A program made the translations under genes and the position numbers. Below, piece after piece: positions 36,737 through 45,623 of a DNA stretch of 64,000 bases. Origin of the DNA: Deltaproteobacteria bacterium (GTDB taxonomy: Bacteria; Myxococcota_C; UBA6777); assembly GCA_002731275.1 (NCBI GenBank), contig PCBK01000030.1:198377-262376 (forward strand), given 5' to 3'. Positions within the stretch are counted from its first letter, which is position 1; every line of letters begins with the position of its first letter. Below the pieces are notes generated by a model. That model did no database searches. It saw only the letters and a program-made list of their open reading frames with translations, and was not told where the DNA came from.

Positions 36737-38257
36737 TCACTTCGTCTCAAGAAGTGTCTTTAACGTCGAAGGCTTGGTTGCTCGTTTTTTTGCGTGTGTA
36801 TGGTGTATCACCAAGCCTGCTGTAAGCCCTCCGGCAGCTAACGCGGCGGCAGTGCCTCCCACTGCCCACAAAGGCGCCGAACTTTGTGCTCTTTTAGAGG
36901 GTATGTGCAGCGAGGACTGTGAACGAGCCCAAAACTTCGAGACATCACCTCCAATGCGAACAGACACAGGTTCAGAGGCTTCGTTTACAATGAGCAAAGC
37001 AATAGCAACAGCCCCAGCCAAAATCACACCACCAACCACCGCAATGATCATGGAAGATGGCACTTTTCTCTCTCGTACATTGCGCTTCAGAACCTCGCTC
37101 TCTGGTGGTTTTACACCTCCAGTTGTAGCGACCCCATCAGGTTTGATCGTGATCACATAGGTTTTTATCACTTTCCCCTTGGTATCGTGAACCTTCACAC
37201 GATAGCGTCCAGGCTTCAGTGCAATATACTCCGACACACTCACTTTTATCTCGGGTGGTGTCGACTGTTTAGAGAGTGTATGCTCCTTTTGGTTGGCTTG
37301 CGCGACGAGTGGTTGCAACACATACGAAGCGATCCCTTTGCGACCAAAACCCCAAAAATAGCCTCTCTTTCCACGTTTTTTCGCCCCACCTACCAAAAAG
37401 ATGTCGCGATTGGCGCCGGGTTCGGAGTCGACCTTGGGCACCTGAATTTCACTGCGTTGCTTCTTCACATACATCGTCGTCGGTTGACTGGCGCACGCGT
37501 GAATCTCTATGGTTGAGGCCGCTTTCGCCTTCTGGCTCAGTCTCTTCATGCAATCTAAAAAGAAGTGTGTGTACACATCTGCGCGCAGTGACTGAGACTC
37601 AAACGCCGACTGACCATACCCCGCAGCGCTCAACACTTGAATGGCGCGACTCCTCAGTGGTGTCGCAGGCTTCAATCCCCCCTTTGCGCCGGGCAACGGC
37701 TTCGATTTACTGTTCGCCAACCCCGTGTAACATGTCGCGAGCATCAACACGATCCTTTTGGAAGTATAAGATTTCAGTTCGGACAAGATCTGTCGCACTG
37801 ACAGTCCCTGTTTGGCCACCTGTTTGCCAGTGTCATATGTCACGATATACCGTTCTCTTCGATGAAGTGTGGGATGTCTCGCGACAGTCCCATGTGCAGA
37901 GATATAGACAAAGACTGTGTCCAGTGGACTTTTAATCTGAGACTTCAGTCGACGAAGTGACTGTAGAATAGAGGTCTTCGTCGTATTGTCAGGGCGCACG
38001 AGCTGATGAATGCGATCGAACTTTGCGACATTACGCAGTGTATTCCCGACGTGAAGGGCATCCCGCAGTGCATACCGCAGAGAGGACCAGTGCGGTGAGC
38101 GCGTCTTGTTGATCCCAATGACCAACGCTAACTTTTTCGGTTTCAGTGCACTCTGCACCTGCCCTGGACGCAGCGGCGTGGACTGCCATCCGGCCCACAC
38201 TTGCGTGTGTACAATCATACAAACCAACAAGCTCAAAGCTCTTGTTATCGTCGTCAT
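36737..38257 (-). CDS. Caspase-like (C14) protein with membrane-anchoring C-terminus
   Basis: 506 residues. Signal peptide-like N-terminus (ALSLLVCMIVHTQVWA). Residues 42-300 form a caspase fold: KLALVIGINKT, catalytic His122 in VYISAHGT, catalytic Cys176 in IVLMLATCYTG. A carboxypeptidase-like beta segment (VSEYIALKPGRYRVKVHDTKGK) follows, then two hydrophobic helices near 400-425 and 465-488 and a basic tail. The catalytic dyad is intact. The ATG shares one base with the TAA of the upstream gene (TAATG), so translation is coupled. It ends the operon sigma-like > DUF4384-like > this gene. Confidence 0.85.
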   Translation of the reverse strand: MTTITRALSLLVCMIVHTQVWAGWQSTPLRPGQVQSALKPKKLALVIGINKTRSPHWSSLRYALRDALHVGNTLRNVAKFDRIHQLVRPDNTTKTSILQSLRRLKSQIKSPLDTVFVYISAHGTVARHPTLHRRERYIVTYDTGKQVAKQGLSVRQILSELKSYTSKRIVLMLATCYTGLANSKSKPLPGAKGGLKPATPLRSRAIQVLSAAGYGQSAFESQSLRADVYTHFFLDCMKRLSQKAKAASTIEIHACASQPTTMYVKKQRSEIQVPKVDSEPGANRDIFLVGGAKKRGKRGYFWGFGRKGIASYVLQPLVAQANQKEHTLSKQSTPPEIKVSVSEYIALKPGRYRVKVHDTKGKVIKTYVITIKPDGVATTGGVKPPESEVLKRNVRERKVPSSMIIAVVGGVILAGAVAIALLIVNEASEPVSVRIGGDVSKFWARSQSSLHIPSKRAQSSAPLWAVGGTAAALAAGGLTAGLVIHHTHAKKRATKPSTLKTLLETK

Positions 38258-39042
38258 TAGCGGACCTCCTCGCGAACCTGAAGCGCAAATTGGTCAGTGC
38301 CTGACCACATGTCTTTATCTTGTAATTGAAGCTTCTCCAGCAATCTCTTTGAACGTAGATCGATCGTCTGTATCTTCTTTAACCATCGTTCATCTGGACG
38401 TTTTTGGCTCTGTAGCAGAACAAACACTTGTCGCCCATCCACGTCGTCCATCGTGTATTGTTGGACACGTTTTCCACGTGAGAGCATAGAGAGCCGCTTA
38501 CGTGCACGTGTATAACGCCATGACTGTCCAGGAAAGGGATAGATCTGCGTCGTTTTGCCTCGTTGATCGATGTGGAATAATGTGACATAGCCACCGGGCT
38601 TCTTCAAACGAAACGCGAACACAACGCCGTGCTTCTTCGAGATGGAAGCGCCCTTGCCCAGGCGTCGAAGCTGCTTTTTCGGGGCATCCCAGCGCCCCAG
38701 CATTAACCACGTCTTGTCTTGCTGTGGTTGTTGTAGATGGCCTTTGGGTGTAAGTGACTCTTGTGAAAAGAGCTGCCCTTTCCACGTATCAGGTGTTACC
38801 CAAAACAACGCGAGGCATGCGCAGGCAAACACACCTCCCCATATTCCCCATCCCCACGAACTTTTTTGCGTTGAGGGGAGCCGTTCATCGAGCTGCAGAG
38901 CCTCCCCTTCCGTCAACGCTTCAAACAAAAAAGATTCCGCGACGACGTCCTCTACATCTGGGAGCAGAACCACCATCGTTTCGATCTCATCGCGCTTTGT
39001 TTGGAGTCGTTTTTGCAACTCAGGTGTGATCGATTGTTGCAT
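38257..39042 (-). CDS. Single-pass membrane protein with DUF4384-like external domain
   Basis: 261 residues. A cytoplasmic N-terminal about 60 residues (acidic, helical) is followed by one transmembrane segment about 66-84 (WGWGIWGGVFACACLALFWV) and an external beta domain (GYVTLFHIDQRGKTTQIYPFPGQSW) resembling DUF4384. The layout, a short cytoplasmic helix next to a sigma-like gene, is that of an anti-sigma factor, but no anti-sigma motif is certain. ATG 39042 has AGGAGG 5 nt upstream. It lies between the sigma-like and caspase-like genes with a 15-nt gap and a one-base overlap. Confidence 0.7.
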   Translation of the reverse strand: MQQSITPELQKRLQTKRDEIETMVVLLPDVEDVVAESFLFEALTEGEALQLDERLPSTQKSSWGWGIWGGVFACACLALFWVTPDTWKGQLFSQESLTPKGHLQQPQQDKTWLMLGRWDAPKKQLRRLGKGASISKKHGVVFAFRLKKPGGYVTLFHIDQRGKTTQIYPFPGQSWRYTRARKRLSMLSRGKRVQQYTMDDVDGRQVFVLLQSQKRPDERWLKKIQTIDLRSKRLLEKLQLQDKDMWSGTDQFALQVREEVR

Positions 39043-39057
39043 ACACACCTCCTTTCC

Positions 39058-39624
39058 TTATGATTGTATGGAGCGCAGTAATTGTCGGATACGTTTGAGA
39101 CGATCGTAGACCTTTCGTCGCGTCCACCCGAGCGCGTCGGCGAGCTTTGAAGCCTGGAAGACATACTCCCCGGCCTCAGGACCGCTCACGCGAATACGAA
39201 TGTACGTCTCTGGATGTGCTAACAGGAGCATGAAGAGATCTAAGCAATCAGCCTTAATCGACGCAGTCTCCGAAGCATCCGCGAGCACTTGTTGAAAGGT
39301 CGTAGAGAGTTCCTGGCGTGGCCAATGTGTGTGGAGCTCCTGCTCAGTCACAGAGAGCGTCACAGCCTCCTTGTGAAGAGACAGGGACTTCATGTGCTTT
39401 TTTTGCTGCCTTGTGAGGTGTCGGATGGTCGCGATACGCACGTAATGATAGAGCTTTCTGCTACTCTCAAACGCGCCATCGTATTTTTTTTCGGCCGCAA
39501 GCATTGCGCTGAGGATGTCAAGAACACCATCTTTCGCCTGTTCACGTTGGAGCCCAAGCACCTGCGCACAATCTGCAGCGAGCGCTTCCAACGCGAGCGA
39601 CTCGATTAACACGGACAACTTCAT
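39058..39624 (-). CDS. Sigma-70-like transcription factor (putative)
   Basis: 188 residues. The middle part (AFESSRKLYHYVRIATIRHLTRQQKKH) resembles sigma region 2, and the C-terminus (QASKLADALGWTRRKVYDRLKRIRQLLRSIQS) is a helix-turn-helix like sigma region 4. A divergent ECF-type factor fits the size and the membrane-protein partner downstream. The similarity is by eye and moderate. The ATG at 39624 follows a run like AAAGTGCCCCC with no strong Shine-Dalgarno. Confidence 0.65.
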   Translation of the reverse strand: MKLSVLIESLALEALAADCAQVLGLQREQAKDGVLDILSAMLAAEKKYDGAFESSRKLYHYVRIATIRHLTRQQKKHMKSLSLHKEAVTLSVTEQELHTHWPRQELSTTFQQVLADASETASIKADCLDLFMLLLAHPETYIRIRVSGPEAGEYVFQASKLADALGWTRRKVYDRLKRIRQLLRSIQS

Positions 39625-39879
39625 CAGGGGGCACTTTCCTATGGAAAAAAGAACAACACACAGTCTCTCTGATCACAGAAGACATCCACACCCAAAAATG
39701 AACGCAGTGGAGCCATGTTTTTTGCGACACTCCATCCTCACGGATGCGTTTTAAAGGGGTAGGTATGCAAAATATATCGACAATATACAATCACCAAAAA
39801 GAGCACCTTGCAACAAAAAGGTCGTGCGGTATGATGTTGTTTTTGCGCAGCGGTACTATTCGTACAGAAAGAGAAGAAT

Positions 39880-41682
39880 ATGTCATTTTATCCTGAAGAT
39901 GGTGGCGCGTGGGGATGTCCGATATCCGCCCACAGACACAACTGGAATGGAAGCATCTGTGACGCCCCCACAGAGTGGAATTGTGGCGCAAGCTCCGACT
40001 TTCGAGAGAGCTACTGCCAACAAGGGGACGGCCGCTGTTTCGCGCGCAGCACCTTCCAGCCTCAAGGCCCCCACCTGATCGTCGGTGCCAATGGGATCGA
40101 GTGGCTGCTCAAAGAAGACGAAACCTCTTTCGAAGATCAGGTCCTCTTTTTATACACACAAGTTTTTCGAGAACCCCACGGGATCGTACAAGCTCACGGT
40201 CGTCGAGAGTATATTATCGCAGGCGCGTACATCATCGACTTCGTCAAACAGATCGAATTTACACACAAATCGATCTATGAGTTGTACCCCAAACACTTCG
40301 TCTACACTGCGGACCTTGAGATCAAAGCCCCTCGTTTTCGTACCGTTGGACGCCCCTACTTTGTCCACTTCGATCGCTCCTCCGTCTCTCGATTACTCCA
40401 AGCCCTGCAAGCCAAACTCCACCTGCGAGAGAAAGAAAACCCCCCTCACTACAGAGACTTTGTCGAAAGACTCCCAGACTACATCGACGCCGCGAGCGAG
40501 CGCAACAGAACACTCGAAACACAGCTGCGAAAAAAAGAAGCCACGACCTTTGCGACGAGAAAGCAGACAACCACGAGCTCCTTTCACAACCCCTTTCAAA
40601 AAGGACTACAAAACGTTCAGCCAGTCAAAGCGCCTGTCGCTCCTCCTGTCTCAGAAGAACCGACCAAAGAAGAGCCCATCAAAAAAGCTCCTCCCCCACC
40701 CTCCCCACCCCAGACACTCCCTGCGCTGTTCGACTTTGACACCCTCTACAACAAAGCATCGATGTACGGCATCGACGCCCTGCGTACTCTGTGGCTCGGT
40801 GGATACCGCAAGAACGCCTTGATCCTGCTTCATGGACCTCCGGGGATCGGAAAGTCCAATCTCGCCAACGAGCTCGTCGCCAAAGATCGACGCCACGTCG
40901 TCGCTGTCTCACCGACATGGCGCGGCACAGAAGATCTCATGGGATACGTCAACCCCATCAACGGACAACTCCAACCGACCTCCCTGTGCGACTTTCTCCA
41001 TCGCGCCGAGAAAGCATGGAGAGCCGGTGACCGAAACCCATTCCTCGTACTCTTCGAAGAATTTAACCTCAGCCCACCTGAATACTGGTTCTCCGAGATC
41101 CTCGTGCGCTCTCAGTACCCCATCGATGAAGAGCTTGGACGGACCATCGAGTTTGGTGGCAAATCCCCCGAACACTGGGAGACCAACGAGAGTAAGATCT
41201 GGCTCTCACCGGCCATTCGGTTCATCGCGACGATCAACACGGACCACACAACACAACGACTTTCTCCCCGTGTCCTCGACCGCTCCACACTCATCCACGT
41301 CGAGCTGTCCCCCGAACATATCCTCGAATCACTCGACATCCACATCAGCAACCAACAACAAGAAGCGATCTTTGGTCTCCATGCCCAATTGCGCCACCAC
41401 GGTGGGACGTTCTCGATGCGGACCGCTGTCGATCTGAAAAATGGCGTCGCACACTGCGAACAACTCGGTATCAGCGAATGGGAAATGATCGACCTCCTCC
41501 TCTGCTCAAGACTGCTCAGCAAGGTCAGACTCTACGCAGGTGAAGCAGGTGACCTCGAATCGATCCTGGAGCTGAACGAAAAGTGGGCCGAAGACTATGG
41601 TGAACACCTGCCCATGTGTCTCGCATACCTCGAAAAATGGCGTGAATCACTCGAGAACGGTCTCGACGTCATCCAGGCTTAA
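39880..41682 (+). CDS. McrB-like AAA+ ATPase/GTPase with Cys-rich N-terminal domain
   Basis: 600 residues. The N-terminal about 60 residues carry Cys13, His18, His20, Cys27, Cys35, Cys46 and Cys53 (possible zinc site), then an uncharacterised domain to about 180, a charged/Pro-rich linker (about 205-280), and the AAA+ module: Walker A GPPGIGKS (319-326), Walker-B-like FLVLFEEFN (Asp replaced by Glu), sensor-1 region IRFIATINTDHTTQRLSPRVLDRS, which is the pattern of the McrB branch that pairs with DUF2357-type nucleases. It is 2 nt from the partner gene. It probably acts as the motor of a defence or restriction complex. Confidence 0.8.
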   Translation: MSFYPEDGGAWGCPISAHRHNWNGSICDAPTEWNCGASSDFRESYCQQGDGRCFARSTFQPQGPHLIVGANGIEWLLKEDETSFEDQVLFLYTQVFREPHGIVQAHGRREYIIAGAYIIDFVKQIEFTHKSIYELYPKHFVYTADLEIKAPRFRTVGRPYFVHFDRSSVSRLLQALQAKLHLREKENPPHYRDFVERLPDYIDAASERNRTLETQLRKKEATTFATRKQTTTSSFHNPFQKGLQNVQPVKAPVAPPVSEEPTKEEPIKKAPPPPSPPQTLPALFDFDTLYNKASMYGIDALRTLWLGGYRKNALILLHGPPGIGKSNLANELVAKDRRHVVAVSPTWRGTEDLMGYVNPINGQLQPTSLCDFLHRAEKAWRAGDRNPFLVLFEEFNLSPPEYWFSEILVRSQYPIDEELGRTIEFGGKSPEHWETNESKIWLSPAIRFIATINTDHTTQRLSPRVLDRSTLIHVELSPEHILESLDIHISNQQQEAIFGLHAQLRHHGGTFSMRTAVDLKNGVAHCEQLGISEWEMIDLLLCSRLLSKVRLYAGEAGDLESILELNEKWAEDYGEHLPMCLAYLEKWRESLENGLDVIQA

Positions 41683-41684
41683 AG

Positions 41685-42983
41685 ATGGAAGAAGCATTTC
41701 ACAAAGCCATCATCGAGGATTTACAACGCTTCTCTGCGCAACTCCTCGACAGCATCGGACACACAAAGAGCCAGCCACTGCCCTCGCAGATCGCGCAGCC
41801 CATCTCGACCATCTCAGGTGCGCTCTCTGCTGCCGAATTCCTCGCGAACTCGACCCCCAAGCTCCTCGGAGAGTTGCGCTCTCACACGCTCTCTTACACA
41901 CAAGCTGTTGTCAGGAGCCCTTCACCCAAAGGAGCACGCATACCAAGAGAACCCTGGGCCTACGCCAAACACGGGCAGACACTCGCGCCAACCTTCTGGC
42001 TCGCTCCTGCCCAAGAAGCCAGACCCAACCCACAACCCCTGCGCTGGCTCAACCACATCATGCAAAAGCTCAGAGGGCAGCTTCAGTGGTTCCTCAAACA
42101 AGGACAAAAGAGTTACGAGAGCCTCGTCGAGCAAGAAGACGACACCTACTGGGGACACCAAACAAGACAAGAGTACAAAGCGATGCTCGACAACATAAAA
42201 CGCGGAAGCCACCAACTCTCCCGCGCGTTACTCGACATCGAGCGCTTCTTTGGGCAGACCCTCAACGCCAGCCCACACAGACCCGAACCCTACCCACAAG
42301 GCAACACATGGCGCCTCCTTCGTCGCTTTGAGCGACACTGGTCCAACCCACTGCTCACCCTCCCCTCCTACATCAATGAATGTGTGATCAAACCACCTGA
42401 TATCGCCGACCTCCCCTTCCTCTACCAACGTTGGTGCATCCTCTCCCTCTTCAAATGTCTGCAACAGATGGGCTGTGTCCTGCAAGACAACACACAACCG
42501 CTGGCGTGGACGATCTTCCTCGGTGGCGCAAGCGAACTCAATCATCCTGTGTACGGACATATTCAGATCTGGGTCGAGCCAAGAATTACCTCAAACACCC
42601 ATGACAGCGGACTGTGCACAAATGAAGCCCAAGGACAAACGCCCGACATCGTGATCAACGTCCAAAGTCAGGGCAGCACGGAGTCGATTATCCTCGACCC
42701 AACGCTCAGTCAACAGACCGAGTTGCTCGAACAAAAAGGGAAATACTACCGCACATTGTATCGCAAAGAGAATCGCAAAATTGCAGGTGTCTCCGTCCTC
42801 AAACGCCCTTGGCGTTGCTGGGCAATCGCCCCCATCAAACAAAGTAAATGTCTCTTGCTCGCGGATCGAGATGGAAAATGTGGCGCGATCCCCATGCACC
42901 CCCTTGTTCAACAACGCAGCGGACTGCGCGACTTTATGCTCGATGTCTTCGCCTTAACACAGCTCCCCACGCTCTCGACTTAG
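41685..42983 (+). CDS. McrC-like partner with degenerate PD-(D/E)xK motif
   Basis: 432 residues. A long helical N-terminal part leads into a C-terminal beta-rich segment: IQIWVEPRI, PDIVINV (Asp321), SIILDPTL (Asp338). In McrC/DUF2357 partners of McrB the second element is usually I(L)DAKY; here Lys is replaced by Thr in D-P-T, so nuclease activity is doubtful. ATG 41685 is 2 nt after the stop of the McrB-like gene. Function as the non-ATPase half of a McrBC-like complex is inferred from context and motif layout. Confidence 0.65.
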   Translation: MEEAFHKAIIEDLQRFSAQLLDSIGHTKSQPLPSQIAQPISTISGALSAAEFLANSTPKLLGELRSHTLSYTQAVVRSPSPKGARIPREPWAYAKHGQTLAPTFWLAPAQEARPNPQPLRWLNHIMQKLRGQLQWFLKQGQKSYESLVEQEDDTYWGHQTRQEYKAMLDNIKRGSHQLSRALLDIERFFGQTLNASPHRPEPYPQGNTWRLLRRFERHWSNPLLTLPSYINECVIKPPDIADLPFLYQRWCILSLFKCLQQMGCVLQDNTQPLAWTIFLGGASELNHPVYGHIQIWVEPRITSNTHDSGLCTNEAQGQTPDIVINVQSQGSTESIILDPTLSQQTELLEQKGKYYRTLYRKENRKIAGVSVLKRPWRCWAIAPIKQSKCLLLADRDGKCGAIPMHPLVQQRSGLRDFMLDVFALTQLPTLST

Positions 42984-42999
42984 CAACCCCTTTCAGCGC

Positions 43000-44484
43000 T
43001 CACCCCAACATCTCGCGATACCAATTGAGGCACTCACGTGCGCTCTTTTGCCACGAAAAGTCACTCCTCATCGCGTCATCGACAAAAACATCCCACAGCT
43101 CCGGTCGTTCTCTCCATATCCAGCAGGCTTTCTTCACGATCTTTGCGAGAGACCCCGCGTCGTTGGGTGCGTACAAAAAGCCCGTCCCGTGCTCGGCATT
43201 GTCATGAACGTGTTGGATCGTATCGACGAGACCACCAGTCGCATGTGCGATAGGAAGGGTACCATAGCGCATGGAGTAAAGCTGTGAGAGACCACACGGT
43301 TCAAAACGACTTGGCATGATAAACATGTCCGAACCAGCGTAAATCTTGTGCGCCCACTCTTCGCTAAAGGTGATCCGCGCATGCATCATATCAGGCCAGC
43401 GATGTGAAGCGTCGGAGAGCGCACGCTCCAATGTCGGGTCACCGCTGCCCAAGAAGACAAGCCTCGCGCCTGTTGAGACGATTTGAGGGATACTTCTGTA
43501 GAGGATGTCGATCCCCTTTTGATGGGCTAAACGACTGACAAGTCCGATAATGGGGCGACGTTCATCTCCCTCCGTCCACCCACAATCCTTGAGCAATTGT
43601 GCTCGACAGGCTTCTTTGCCCTTTCGATCATCTGCGGAGTAATTTGCGGCGATCAGTGGGTCTGTTTCGGGATCCCACACTTTGGTATCGATCCCGTTGA
43701 CAATCCCGCGCACGCGACGTTTATGATGAGATAAGACGCCCTTCATGCCAAAACTCTTGTCTTCTTGGGAGACGATCTCATGGGCGTAAGTCGGACTGAC
43801 CGTGTGGATACCGTGTGCCATCTCGATCGCGGACTTCATGATGTTGAAGTGCCCATAAAACTCATATGGACCTTTGGTGTGGGCTTTTTTGGGATCGAGA
43901 CCAATTTGTGGGATGACGGAGAGTGGGAAGTGGCCTTGATAGGCGAGATTGTGGATACTTACGACACGTGCGGCGTTGCGCAGCGGTGTGAGCATGAAGT
44001 GCTCACAGAGCAAAGGCAAGGAGAGCGCGGCGTGCATATCGTGTGCGTGGACGACATCCCACTCACCACCGATCAGACAAGCGCCCATCAACGCGGCCTT
44101 ACATAGAATCGTCCAGCGAACGAGGTTATCGCCATATTCGCCAGACTGAGGATCGTGGTAAATGCCATTGCGTGCGTAGAGAGAAGGACAATCGATCAAC
44201 AAGAGCTTAAAGCCGTTGGGATGCTCGGCGAGACGCAGCTCAACCTTCATTCCATGATGATCCCAATGCACAAAGAGTGGGCGAGAGTGCAGAGGTGTCT
44301 CTTCGCCCAACTGGTCCTTGAGGTGGTTGTAATAGGGGATCGCGACGTATGTGTCTGCGCCTTCTTCATTGAGGGCACCTGGAAGGGCACCAAGGACATC
44401 GCCGAGGCCACCCACTTTGGCCCAAGGAGCAAGCTCGGCAGTGATCATCAATATACGCGGGCCTCGCGTTTCAACGGTACTCAA
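43000..44484 (-). CDS. glgA: Glycogen synthase GlgA
   Basis: 494 residues. GT5 glycogen synthase: ADP-glucose motif APWAKVGGLGDVLGALP, IPYYNHLKDQLG, DVVHAHDMHAAL, SIHNLAYQGHF, GIVNGIDTKVWDPETD, GLVSRLAHQKGID, MPSRFEPCGLSQLYSMRYGTLPI (catalytic Glu). The start is TTG 44484, overlapping the recF TGA by 4 nt (TTGA) with AGGAG 8 nt before it, so translation is coupled to recF. It elongates alpha-1,4-glucan from ADP-glucose. Confidence 0.95.
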   Translation of the reverse strand: MSTVETRGPRILMITAELAPWAKVGGLGDVLGALPGALNEEGADTYVAIPYYNHLKDQLGEETPLHSRPLFVHWDHHGMKVELRLAEHPNGFKLLLIDCPSLYARNGIYHDPQSGEYGDNLVRWTILCKAALMGACLIGGEWDVVHAHDMHAALSLPLLCEHFMLTPLRNAARVVSIHNLAYQGHFPLSVIPQIGLDPKKAHTKGPYEFYGHFNIMKSAIEMAHGIHTVSPTYAHEIVSQEDKSFGMKGVLSHHKRRVRGIVNGIDTKVWDPETDPLIAANYSADDRKGKEACRAQLLKDCGWTEGDERRPIIGLVSRLAHQKGIDILYRSIPQIVSTGARLVFLGSGDPTLERALSDASHRWPDMMHARITFSEEWAHKIYAGSDMFIMPSRFEPCGLSQLYSMRYGTLPIAHATGGLVDTIQHVHDNAEHGTGFLYAPNDAGSLAKIVKKACWIWRERPELWDVFVDDAMRSDFSWQKSARECLNWYREMLG

Positions 44485-45611
44485 TGAATCTCTCCTTTTT
44501 CCAAACGGAAGCGAGGGTAGAGTTGGATATCGGGGAGCCGAATGTAATCCAGATCTGTCGTTGTGAGCAAGACCTGTCCATCCGTTTCTTCAAGAAATTG
44601 GAAGAAGTATGCGGAGTGACGAGGGTCTAGCTCCCCTGCGACATCATCGAGTAGCAACAGAGGCGCCTGCTGTGTGCGCATCTCAATCTCTCGTATCTCT
44701 GCGATCTTTAAGGCCAACACAAGCGCTCGTGTCTGTCCTTGTGACGCTGTCTGTTTAAAGGGTTTGCCACCAAACACAAACGCGATATCGTCTTGCTGCG
44801 GTCCCAGCATCGTCTTGCGTCGATCGAGTTCTCTCGTTCGCACCCTCTGGAGGTAGGCCACAAAACGTTGCGTGACCTCCTCTGTGAGTTCCTCGAACGT
44901 CCGATCTCCTTGTAGCTTAGGTAGCTCTCGAATGCTCGATTGATAGTGCATCTCGACGTCGATTTGCAGATCAGGGAAGATCCGCGCATAGGCTTCCTTC
45001 ATATGGACACGCAAGCGGGAGAGCAGCGCAATGCGACGTGTGATGATTTGCACACCAAGTTCGACAAATTGTTGGTTGATCACGTCGAGGAAAGCGCTGT
45101 CAATGTTGTCTTGTTTGAGCAGCGCGTTGCGGTGGGAGAGGATGCGCAAAAACTGTCGGACTTCCCGGAGGTAGGTAATATCAGTATTAAATACCGCCCG
45201 ATCCAGAAAGCGCCGACGAAGCTCAGGGGCACCTCGCACGAGTTGGATCTCTTCGGGGGTGAAAGCCACGACGTGTGTACCGTCGAAGTAATCATCGAGC
45301 TGAAGAGGTGGCGCGCCGTTAACAGTGATCTGGCGTTTGTTGCGACTGAACGTCACCGCGAGCTTGCGCAGCACACGTCCCTGCACGTCGCCTTGTACAC
45401 GCGCGTCCGCCATCCCCCAGGCCATCAAATCCTTTGGTCGGACCGGACGTAAGGGACGCAACGTGAACAGATAGTAAATGGCTTCGAGCAGGTTGGTCTT
45501 CCCCTGGCCATTTTCCCCAAAAAAGACATTAAAGCGGGGGTGAAGCTGAAAGGGAGAACCTGCAAGATTGCGAAACTGACGGGAAGCAAAGGTCGCCAAG
45601 TAAAAGGACAT
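44481..45611 (-). CDS. recF: DNA replication and repair protein RecF
   Basis: 376 residues. SMC-like ATPase: Walker A FGENGQGKTNLLEAI, ABC signature-like region KQTASQGQTRALVLALKIAE, Walker B LLLLDDVAGELD. It helps load RecA at single-strand gaps. It starts 12 nt after dnaN and overlaps glgA by 4 nt. Confidence 0.95.
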   Translation of the reverse strand: MSFYLATFASRQFRNLAGSPFQLHPRFNVFFGENGQGKTNLLEAIYYLFTLRPLRPVRPKDLMAWGMADARVQGDVQGRVLRKLAVTFSRNKRQITVNGAPPLQLDDYFDGTHVVAFTPEEIQLVRGAPELRRRFLDRAVFNTDITYLREVRQFLRILSHRNALLKQDNIDSAFLDVINQQFVELGVQIITRRIALLSRLRVHMKEAYARIFPDLQIDVEMHYQSSIRELPKLQGDRTFEELTEEVTQRFVAYLQRVRTRELDRRKTMLGPQQDDIAFVFGGKPFKQTASQGQTRALVLALKIAEIREIEMRTQQAPLLLLDDVAGELDPRHSAYFFQFLEETDGQVLLTTTDLDYIRLPDIQLYPRFRLEKGEIH

Positions 45612-45623
45612 GAGGACGTGGCC

